From contig CAZCWX010000580.1 in NCBI GenBank assembly GCA_964502465.1, forward strand, positions 1-15,538: a stretch of 15,538 bases of DNA. Reading direction: 5' to 3'. Under the pieces are notes generated by a model. That model saw nothing but the letters and a program-made list of their open reading frames with translations, searched no databases and had not been told where the DNA came from. A program made the translations under genes and the position numbers. Shown here piece by piece: positions 7,982 to 15,200 of the stretch (the stretch's first letter is position 1; every line of letters begins with the position of its first letter). Origin of the DNA: CAZCWX01 sp964502465 (GTDB taxonomy: Bacteria > Desulfobacterota > Binatia > Bin18).

Positions 7982-8010
7982 AGGAGGAGCAGCCCAGAGC
8001 TGCTCCTCCT
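7982..8010 (-). promoter_or_regulatory. 12-bp-stem hairpin between amt and the kinase gene
   Basis: A perfect 12-bp stem (AGGAGGAGCAGC at 7982-7993 with its complement at 7999-8010, five-base loop) lies in the 78-bp gap between the amt stop and the kinase start, ending just before the kinase ribosome-binding site AAAGG. In the mRNA an AGGAGG-containing arm pairs with a CCUCCU-containing arm. It is about 30 bases from the start codon, so it is not itself the ribosome-binding site. Likely roles are mRNA 3'-end protection of amt or partial transcription attenuation that lowers kinase/regulator output; both are inferred. Confidence 0.5.
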
Positions 8011-8046
8011 CGTCGAATCGCGGCGTGTGAAAGACGACTTCTATGG

Positions 8047-9513
8047 TTACGCCTTTTCGGCATGCATGCTCATGGCGTGTGCCCCAGATGGGACCTGGAG
8101 TCCTCCCATACTGCCACTCGGATGCATACCGCCAGTGAGTGAAGGCTGGAAGTCTGGGTACGCGACGTTCCCATGCTCACCGATATCGAGCCCTTCGAAT
8201 TCCTCTTCTGGGAGTACCCGCAGTCCCATCGTCGCTTTGATGATGCTGAACACAATGAAGGCAAAGGCGAAGGTGAAAATCCCAATACTGACAATGCCAA
8301 TGAGCTGGCTGACGAGTTGGGCACCGCCAGCGAGTTCACCAAAGATGCCAACGGCCAGCGTTCCCCAGATCCCGCACACCAGGTGAACGGAGATGGCGCC
8401 AACCGGGTCGTCAATTTTGATCTTATCGAAGAAAAGCACCGAGAAGACGACGATGGTGCCAGCAATGAGGCCAATGAGAACGGCCGACATGGCAGCCATT
8501 TGATCCGCCCCAGCGGTAATACCAACCAGGCCGGCCAGAATGCCGTTTAAGGACATGGAGAGATCCGGCTTTTTCAGCACGGTCCAGGAGATAAACATGG
8601 CTCCGAGGCCACCAGCCGCAGCCGCAAGGCTCGTGGTCACGAGTGTCAGGGAGACAGCGTAGGGGTCTGCGGACAGCACAGAGCCACCGTTGAAGCCAAA
8701 CCATCCCAGCCACAGGAGGAACACCCCGATCGTCGCCAGCGGCATATTGCTGCCGAGAATGGGTTTGAGACGCCCGTTAGACAGGTACTTGCCCATACGC
8801 GGACCAAGAAGCATCGCGCCGGCTAAGGCCCCCCAACCGCCAACAGAGTGGACAATGGTAGAGCCGGCGAAATCATAAAAGGGAGTGTCGAGCTTTTGCA
8901 GCCAGCCGCCACCCCACTTCCAACTGCCGGTGATGGGATAAGACAGGGCAACAAAAATGGTGGCGAACACCATGAAGGAGGACAGTTTGATCCGCTCAGC
9001 TACGGCTCCAGAGACGATTGTTGCTGCGGTCGCGGCAAACATGGCCTGGAAAAGAAAATCTGTCCAGTACGTATACCCGGCATTATAGATGTCTGTTCCT
9101 TGAGCGACTTTGTCAGTAACCGCAACCCCGAATCCGGCGAAGGCAAACCACCCAGCCGCCTCTTCCGCAAAGCCAGGGTACATCAGGTTGAAGCCGCAGA
9201 GGGCGTACGTCAGCAACCCAATGCAGATAATGAAGGTATTCTTGAAGAGAATGTTCACCGTATTTTTTGCTTGGGTCAGCCCGGATTCGAGCGTGGCAAA
9301 CCCCAGGTGCATGACAAACACCAAGGCTGCGGCGATCATCATCCACAGGTTGTGCACAGTGAAGAGGGTATATGCCGGAGCATTTTGGAAGGCGTCGTAA
9401 TCCGTATATTGTGGGGCAGCTTCTTGGGCATACGCCAGGAATTGCGGAGAGAGCGTGGAGACAATCCCCCAGCCGAGAAGCAAAAGAGACACCAATTTCA
9501 GCTTGCCTTTCAT
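8047..9513 (-). CDS. amtB: Ammonium transporter Amt
   Basis: Inner-membrane ammonium channel, 488 residues. An N-terminal hydrophobic leader (about 1-30, ending LAYAQ) is followed by a periplasmic segment and about eleven hydrophobic helices. The twin pore histidines are H222 (STIVHSVGGWGALAGA) and H377 (GAISVHLVCGIWGT). Other landmarks are DFLFQAMFAATAATIVSGAVAER (152-174), GWFGFNGGS (270-278) and the cytoplasmic tail LPEEEFEGLDIGEHG (434-448) that contacts GlnK in the family. After the conserved tail comes a 40-residue extension rich in Gly, His, Met and Ser. A strong AGGAGG (9523-9528) lies nine bases upstream. It is directly downstream of the P-II gene, the classic glnK-amtB pairing. Confidence 0.96.
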   Translation of the reverse strand: MKGKLKLVSLLLLGWGIVSTLSPQFLAYAQEAAPQYTDYDAFQNAPAYTLFTVHNLWMMIAAALVFVMHLGFATLESGLTQAKNTVNILFKNTFIICIGLLTYALCGFNLMYPGFAEEAAGWFAFAGFGVAVTDKVAQGTDIYNAGYTYWTDFLFQAMFAATAATIVSGAVAERIKLSSFMVFATIFVALSYPITGSWKWGGGWLQKLDTPFYDFAGSTIVHSVGGWGALAGAMLLGPRMGKYLSNGRLKPILGSNMPLATIGVFLLWLGWFGFNGGSVLSADPYAVSLTLVTTSLAAAAGGLGAMFISWTVLKKPDLSMSLNGILAGLVGITAGADQMAAMSAVLIGLIAGTIVVFSVLFFDKIKIDDPVGAISVHLVCGIWGTLAVGIFGELAGGAQLVSQLIGIVSIGIFTFAFAFIVFSIIKATMGLRVLPEEEFEGLDIGEHGNVAYPDFQPSLTGGMHPSGSMGGLQVPSGAHAMSMHAEKA

Positions 9514-9594
9514 TCCTAAGAACCTCCTGTGCGCGGAGCACGCAAGAACTCACTCCGGCAACGATAAGAGTAGTGAATTCGTTCCTCGATGCGG

Positions 9595-9933
9595 TTACAA
9601 AGCACTCTCTCCCCGCTCGCCAGTACGGATCCGTATGGCTTCTTCTACCGGGAGAATGAAAATCTTGCCGTCGCCAATACGGCCAGTGCGGGCGGTGGTG
9701 AGAATTGCGTCTGTCACCGCCATAGCCTTGCTATCCTCAACCAGGATTTCAATCTTGACTTTGGGCAAAAAGTCCACCACGTATTCTGCACCTCGGTATA
9801 ACTCCGTGTGTCCTTTTTGCCGCCCGAAACCTTTCACCTCTGAGACCGTCATTCCCTGGATGCCTTCTTTAGACAGAGCCTCTTTGACCTCATCGAGCTT
9901 GAACGGTTTGATGATCGCTTCGATTTTCTTCAT
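9595..9933 (-). CDS. glnK: Nitrogen regulatory protein P-II (GlnK/GlnB)
   Basis: Trimeric cytoplasmic P-II signal protein, 112 residues, complete. It begins MKKIEAIIKPFKLDEVKEAL. The T-loop GFGRQKGHTELYRGAEYVVDF contains Y51, the site uridylylated by GlnD in proteobacteria, and Y46. The B-loop is TGRIGDGKIF (83-92), which binds ATP/ADP and with the T-loop 2-oxoglutarate. A strong AGGAGG lies at 9939-9944. The gene sits 27 bp after the porin stop and 81 bp before amt. By family knowledge it would plug Amt when nitrogen is sufficient and may signal to GlnE. GlnK rather than GlnB is chosen for the amt linkage; sequence alone does not separate them. Confidence 0.96.
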   Translation of the reverse strand: MKKIEAIIKPFKLDEVKEALSKEGIQGMTVSEVKGFGRQKGHTELYRGAEYVVDFLPKVKIEILVEDSKAMAVTDAILTTARTGRIGDGKIFILPVEEAIRIRTGERGESAL

Positions 9934-9960
9934 AACGACCTCCTCATTAGGGTCTGCTGA

Positions 9961-11274
9961 TTAATAAAATGAATACGAGAGCTCCGTAGCGATCGTGTCC
10001 TGCCCTCTGAGGAAGCGATACTCAGGTCCGTCTGGAGTGACACGGATTCGCTTCTGAGAGAAAGATTTTCTATCCGACTCGTCGTGGCGGTACTCAAACC
10101 GCACATGCAGGTTTTCGGTGAGTTTCCACTTGAGGGTGGTGGTGAGTTCCCAAAGATCCTGGCTGGTGCCGGTACGAGTGCCATCCCTGTCCGAGAACCA
10201 TTCTGCCCGCTGTGCCAGAGAGAATGCCTCCCAATCGGGATTGAACAAGGCGCCACCAATACCAATAATCCCCGCAACACCGTACCACTCTGCTGTTTTG
10301 CTGCCTTCGAGCAACCCGGTTTCTGACCCGTAGTCATAGTTCAACACGAGATCGAGGTACTCAATCGGCGTGTAGGTGAGCACCGTATCGAAAACGCCCC
10401 GCTTGGAGCCGCCGCGATCGACCTGCTCTGCGCCGTAGACGCCATTAAACGTCCAGCTCAAAGAGTCCATTGGGGTGAAACCCAGGCTGCCAAGGAAGGT
10501 CTTGCCCTTGTTGGAGTCGATGACGTTATCCCAGCCGTTGACCACACCTGCTGTGAGGCTGACCATATCGTGGAGCGGATACGACAAGAGCAGGCCGGTA
10601 TGGGTGAACGGGATGGCAAAGCCAAACAGAAAAGACCGTGAAATGTTGTAGTTCAGCGGCGCTTCGATCACCTCCGCCCCCAACAAGGTGACAAATTTAC
10701 CGGCTTTGACTCCTACCCCTTTGCCGAATGGGGCCGTGTAGGTGATATAGGCTTCCTGCAGAGCAAAATTGTTTGTCCCGTTGGAAAGGCTCCCATCTCC
10801 AGTCCAGTCCGATTGGATGAGTCCTGCCGTGCGGCCATAATCGACGAGGAGCTTAAACCCCACTCCATCATCTTCTTGTTTCGAAATGGAGAGTTGGGCC
10901 AGGTCGAGCGTAAAATTATTGGCCCGAGTGTCGAAAATCCGCAGGCTGTTATTCTTGGAGTCGGGGTTATTGAAGTTATAGTTGTAAGAGCCGTAGACCA
11001 TGCCGCCAACTTCAATACCTTTCAGTAGCCCTAATCCATCCTCAAGACCTTTGAGGCGCTGCTCTATAGGACCGAGATCAGGGGCTGCTGTTGGGGTTGG
11101 GGTAGGAACTGGCTGTGATTTGAGTTGACGGACCTCTTCTTCGAGCTGTTTAATGCGCTCCTGCATAGCCTGAATGGTGTCCTTGAAGAACGCATCATCA
11201 TCCCCTCCTGCTTCAACCGGCCCTCCCGAAAACGTTAGTAAGGCTGCACAGGTATAAAAAAACAGTCTCCGCAT
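9961..11274 (-). CDS. Outer-membrane beta-barrel porin with coiled-coil N-terminus
   Basis: Predicted outer-membrane channel, 437 residues. A signal peptide (about 1-22, hydrophobic core FFYTCAALLTFSGG, cleavage near VEA-G) is followed by a charged heptad-like coiled coil (about 27-55, IKQLEEEVRQLKSQ), a Pro/Thr linker (PVPTPTPTAAP) and then alternating-pattern beta strands from about 85 to the end (for example GGMVYGSYNYNFNN, LHVRFEYRHDESD), ending in the aromatic ELSYSFY. This matches the family of putative outer-membrane beta-barrel porins of the BBP2/OmpL kind. The ribosome-binding site AGGAGGG is at 11282-11288. As the first gene of the glnK-amt operon it probably admits ammonium or another small nitrogen compound through the outer membrane; the substrate is inferred from context only. 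Confidence 0.88.
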   Translation of the reverse strand: MRRLFFYTCAALLTFSGGPVEAGGDDDAFFKDTIQAMQERIKQLEEEVRQLKSQPVPTPTPTAAPDLGPIEQRLKGLEDGLGLLKGIEVGGMVYGSYNYNFNNPDSKNNSLRIFDTRANNFTLDLAQLSISKQEDDGVGFKLLVDYGRTAGLIQSDWTGDGSLSNGTNNFALQEAYITYTAPFGKGVGVKAGKFVTLLGAEVIEAPLNYNISRSFLFGFAIPFTHTGLLLSYPLHDMVSLTAGVVNGWDNVIDSNKGKTFLGSLGFTPMDSLSWTFNGVYGAEQVDRGGSKRGVFDTVLTYTPIEYLDLVLNYDYGSETGLLEGSKTAEWYGVAGIIGIGGALFNPDWEAFSLAQRAEWFSDRDGTRTGTSQDLWELTTTLKWKLTENLHVRFEYRHDESDRKSFSQKRIRVTPDGPEYRFLRGQDTIATELSYSFY

Positions 11275-11341
11275 TCCCGACCCTCCTGAAAAAGATATTG
11301 CTTCTCCCCGTAATCAAAGGGGGAAACGCTTCAGGCCTTGC

Positions 11342-11357
11342 AGCAAATGCTGTACCA
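11342..11357 (-). promoter_or_regulatory. Sigma-54 (-24/-12) promoter of the porin-glnK-amt-kinase-regulator operon
   Basis: Read on the minus strand, the site is TGGTACAGCATTTGCT. Against the consensus TGGCACG-N4-TTGCW it keeps the invariant GG and GC at the exact spacing and matches all other informative positions except two (T for C at position 4, A for G at position 7). The predicted transcript would start near 11330, about 55 bases before the porin ATG. An NtrC-family activator is encoded in the same operon, which makes the match more credible. Not proven experimentally. Confidence 0.7.
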
Positions 11358-11382
11358 GGGCGAAAATGCAGAAAAATCTGCG

Positions 11383-11399
11383 GGAAATTACGAATTTCC
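11383..11399. promoter_or_regulatory. 17-bp dyad upstream of the sigma-54 promoter (candidate activator site)
   Basis: The sequence GGAAATT, three bases ACG, then AATTTCC is a perfect 7-bp inverted repeat centred about 60 bases upstream of the predicted transcription start. The size (17 bp) is like that of NtrC-type operators, but the bases do not match the enteric NtrC consensus (TGCAC...GTGCA). It is a candidate site for the regulator encoded in the operon. Confidence 0.4.
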
Positions 11400-11415
11400 T
11401 CAGAGAATGTTGGCC

Positions 11416-11438
11416 CTGTGCCTAGAAGAGCAGCACAG
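11416..11438. promoter_or_regulatory. 23-bp dyad upstream of the sigma-54 promoter
   Basis: CTGTGC (11416-11421) and GCACAG (11433-11438) form a 6-bp inverted repeat with an 11-base spacer, about 97 bases upstream of the predicted sigma-54 start. This is within the usual range for an enhancer-binding site. It also lies about 36-58 bases upstream of the -35 box of the divergent + strand gene, so it could serve either direction. Confidence 0.35.
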
Positions 11439-11473
11439 AGCGGCGATTGTGCCTAAACTCTGAACAATCTCCG

Positions 11474-11502
11474 TTGACACCGAGCAGCCGATCGCTTAGT
11501 GT
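11474..11502 (+). promoter_or_regulatory. Candidate sigma-70 promoter of the ferritin-like gene
   Basis: A perfect TTGACA (11474-11479) is followed after 17 bases by TAGTGT (11497-11502), which keeps the three most conserved -10 positions (T, A and final T) but not the rest. A start near 11509 would give a leader of about 40 bases to the ATG at 11550. The weak -10 makes this tentative. Confidence 0.4.
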
Positions 11503-11549
11503 CTGTCCTATCTGCTAGACGAGGTCTCAATTCAATAAGGAGGAGTGTT

Positions 11550-12164
11550 ATGGCAACCCAAGATTTCGAGATGCGGCAACTGCTGAAAGCCTATCGCAAG
11601 GGTTTGATTTCTGATGAGTTGTTTGAAGAGCAACTGAAAGAGCTGGGCAACGGCCAGCGAGGCTACACTTACAACGGTCACCACCATGCCACTGAACGGG
11701 AGATGATCATGCATCTCCTTGACGAGTTTCGCTGCGCTGAGAACTTCGCGGCTGAGTATCTGAATCGCTGGATCGACGTGAGTGATCAGGAGTGTGTGAA
11801 GGGTGGTTTGCGTGCTGTCCAGCACCGTGAGGCCTATCACGCGCAAATCCTGGAAGCCCGGTTGCGTGAGTTGGGGGGCATTCCGCAGTGCACCGTGCCA
11901 GCGGAGCGACGAGAGAAGGAGTTGCCATTCTATGCCTCAAGCGAAATGAAAGATATCGCTAAGCTCGAATCGATCGCGGCGCGGCTCAAAGATCCTGCCG
12001 CAGCTCTCAAGTCTATTACGGATGTGATTGCGCAGATCGAAGAGGATCAGCAGAGTAAAGAATTACTCCGATCGCTGGTCGATGATGAAATGTCGAGCAT
12101 CAAATGGCTCTTAGATGCCTGTCAGACGTTGAGCGCGGCCAAGGCGACACAACGCGCGGCCTAG
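11550..12164 (+). CDS. Ferritin-like helical protein of unknown function
   Basis: Predicted soluble protein, 204 residues, almost entirely helical. The N-terminal helical hairpin (about 5-33, LLKAYRKGLISDELFEEQL) resembles short SHOCT-type modules. From about residue 48 there are four long helices. They carry acidic/His patterns suggestive of a ferritin-like di-iron bundle: ATEREMIMHLLDEFRCAENF, HREAYHAQILEARLRELGG (an ExxH), and SLVDDEMSSIKWLLDA in the last helix. The last helix lacks the histidine expected of a full DExxH-type ligand set, so metal binding is uncertain. The ATG at 11550 is chosen for AAGGAGG (11538-11544) just upstream; an in-frame start at 11499 has no such site. It diverges from the porin operon, but a link to nitrogen metabolism is only positional. 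Confidence 0.75.
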   Translation: MATQDFEMRQLLKAYRKGLISDELFEEQLKELGNGQRGYTYNGHHHATEREMIMHLLDEFRCAENFAAEYLNRWIDVSDQECVKGGLRAVQHREAYHAQILEARLRELGGIPQCTVPAERREKELPFYASSEMKDIAKLESIAARLKDPAAALKSITDVIAQIEEDQQSKELLRSLVDDEMSSIKWLLDACQTLSAAKATQRAA

Positions 12165-12282
12165 GGGTGAGAGGTGAGGGGTTAGGGATTGGCAAGAATG
12201 GAGAAAACCTGAGCTGTACGCCGCTTTTCATACAGGTCTGCAAAAACCAACCCTATAATCCCTAGTCCCCAACTCCTCTCCC
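12161..12282. repeat. Inverted-repeat element with G-rich 7/8-bp units filling the gap before glnE
   Basis: The left arm runs from the stop codon of the ferritin-like gene as 7-bp units CTAGGGG, TGAGAGG, TGAGGGG, TTAGGGA (12161-12188). The right arm, read on the minus strand from 12282, is AGAGGAG, TTGGGGA, CTAGGGA and so on to TTGG (12247). The two arms form an imperfect inverted repeat of about 35 bp around a core of about 55 bp. The element touches both the stop codon of one gene and the ATG of the next. As a result the bases just before the glnE ATG are CTCCTCTCCC and there is no ribosome-binding site there. Confidence 0.7.
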
Positions 12283-15200
12283 ATGTCAGGATCCATTTCT
12301 CCTCTCCCGATCATTGTTCACTCACTTTCTCCTCTGCGTGAAGCTTGTGGTTCACACTGGGAGACGGTCGTGGGTGAAGTCACCGCTGCGCCTGATCCGG
12401 CTTTGGCGGCAGCCCACCTCAGTCGCCTGGCTGAACATGGCTTGGGGACAGGTCACGTCATCGGCTCTCCTGCCCTCTGTCGTGCGCTCTTGCTTCTGCT
12501 CGGCTCGAGCCAGCATCTCACCACGGTGCTGCTCAGCCAGGGACAGGGGTGGGAAGCGACGTTCCTGACAGATCTCCAGGCGTCGCTGAAAAGCGTCGAC
12601 ACCCACCTGGCTGCTCTCTACACGCAGTTCCCGCTCGATTGTCCTGAAGACGAATTTCTCCGTGGGTTGCGTACCTATCGCAACCGTGAGTACCTGCGCA
12701 TCGGGATTCGTGATTTGCTGGCCCTGGCTGCTCTCGAAGAGACCACCCAAGACCTCAGCGCCCTTGCCGAAGCGACAGTCCAAATGGCGTACTCCTATAC
12801 CCGGGCAAAACTCCGCACGTGGTATGGAGAGGCGGTCTGCGATAACAGCACCCCACAACGGCCTCTCGGTTTTGTCGTCTTCGGTATGGGAAAACTTGGG
12901 GGCAAAGAACTGAATTTTAGCTCAGATATCGATCTGATCTATCTCTACGAACGCGATGCTGGCCTGACGACCGGGGGGAGTAAGGGAGCCATTGAACCAC
13001 GGGCGTTCTTCACGCAACTTGCTCAGGGGATGACCCGTGTCCTGAGCGACCTCGTCTCTGGGGGACGAGTGTTCCGCGTAGACCTGCGGCTGCGACCAGA
13101 CGGCATGAATGGCCCCATTGTCAATTCCCTGCCCAATACTCTGCTGTACTACGAGTCCTGGGGACAAACCTGGGAACGTATGGCGCTCCTGAAAGCCCGC
13201 CCGATTGCCGGCAACAAAGAACTAGGCGAGCAATTCCTGCAAGAGATCGCTCCGTTTGTGTTTCGCCGTTACTTGGACTTTACGACGATCGAAGACATCA
13301 AAGAGATGAAAGCCAGGGTCGAGCGTTCCCTGCGCGGTGCCGAACGTGGTCAGCGCAATGTGAAACTTGGTCGTGGTGGCATCCGTGAGATCGAGTTTGT
13401 CACGCAAACGCTCCAACTGATCCATGCCGGGAAGGATCCGCACGTGCGAGAGCGGAGTACCCTGCAGGGACTTGATCGCCTGGTCGAAGGGAAATATCTC
13501 GCGGCTGGGGATCGTGACAGCTTGCGAGATGCCTATCGGTTTCTCCGTCATGTCGAGCATAAACTGCAGATTGTCCAAGATCGCCAGACGCATTCCCTGC
13601 CGGATGACGAGGCCGGCATTCGCGCATTGGCGCGGCGGCTGCGGCTTAAGGAGCAGTCAGCGGTCGGCAGTCAGCAGTCAGCAGTCAGCGGTCAGCAGTC
13701 AGCGGAGCAGGACGAAAACCAGCCTCAAGCCTGTCAAGACGAAGTTGCCCTTTTCTGGTCCACCTTGCGCTCGCATACCGCAGCGGTCCATCAGATTTTT
13801 CGTTCCCTTTTTCACGCTCCTGAGAAGACTCCTGATGGTCACGAGACTGAGATTGCCGCGCTCCTCCAAGAGTTACACCACGAAGAGCGCACCTTGTGGC
13901 GCCTGCAGCAACTAGGGTTTCGTGATCTCGAAGGAAGCTATCGCAACCTGCGGCTCTTGCATGATGGCCCGCCGCATTCTCCAGCATCCCCCAAGCGCCG
14001 GAAAATCCTCTATGCCCTCGCGCCGGTCCTGTTCCACGCGGTGTCACATGCGGCGGATCCAGACCGCGCCCTGGCAGCAATGGCCAGCCTCATCGCATCC
14101 ATTGGCGCGCGCTCCAGTTTCCTCTCTTTGCTGCGAGAGAATCCTCATACCCTGCGGACGCTGATTACTCTTTTTGGGACCAGTGCATATCTCTCGCAGA
14201 TTTTCCTCCGCCATCCCGAATTGCTCGATAGCCTGGTCCGAGCCGACCTGGTGCACGTGCAGAAGGGTCGCGAGATCATGCAGGCAGAACTGACGGCGCG
14301 TCTGGCCGAGGTGGAAGAATTTGAAGATCACCTGGACATCTTGCGCCGCTACCGGACCGAGGAATTTCTCCGCATTGGCATCAATGACAGCAACAGTCTC
14401 CTGGACTTTACTGAGGTCAGTCGCCAGCTGACCGATTTGGCTGAGACCTGCCTGGCTGGAGCATACCACATCGCATGCGCTGCGCTCCTCCGGCAACTCA
14501 ATCTTGCTGCTGTCCCCGGAAGTCTGGCGATCGTTGGTATGGGGAAACTTGGTGCTGGTGAGCTGAATTACAACTCAGATCTCGATTTGATTTTTCTCTA
14601 CCACGCGGCCGACCAAGACGGGTCGAGTGAGCCCATCAGCGCGCAGGAGTTTTTTACCAAACTGGTCCAGCGGCTCATTTCTGTCCTCCAGGTTCAGACC
14701 CGAGAGGGGTACGTCTACAAGATTGATACCCGTCTCCGCCCGTCGGGTCGTTCTGGCTCCCTGGTGTCGTCCTTAGCGTCCTTTGCGCGCTATCACCAGA
14801 CGAACTCACAATTATGGGAGCGTCAGGCCTTGATTAAAGCCCGGGTGGTGGCTGGGGATCCTGAGCTGAACGAGCCGAGCGAAGCGCTGCTTGAGCAATA
14901 TGCCTACGGTGAAGCGATCAATGCCGCCGGAGTTGCCGAGATCGATCGCCTGCGCACCCGCATGGAGCAAGAGTTAGCGAAGGAATGGCAGGGTCATTTT
15001 AACATTAAGACGGGTCGTGGCGGGATCGTGGACATTGAGTTCCTTGTCCAAATGCTGCAATTACGCTACGGTCAACAATGTACCGCTTTGAGACAACGGG
15101 CAACACTCCCAGCGCTCGAGGCACTGCACGCGTGCGGTGTGTTGGCTGATGACGATTACCAGATCCTGACCCAGGGCTATCGATTTCTGCGGACTCTGGA

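Noticed and set aside
8848..9519. Plus-strand open frame of 223 codons opposite amt
   Set aside because: It is antisense to a clear ammonium transporter and its translation is low-complexity, with no domain or suitable ribosome-binding site.
11294..11324. Small CCCC/GGGG stem in the porin leader as a riboswitch
   Set aside because: Only a short stem is visible, with no recognisable conserved riboswitch core.
11433..11452. Enteric-type NtrC site (GCAC...GTGC)
   Set aside because: The spacer between half-sites is 12 bases instead of 7, so it does not fit the known NtrC operator.
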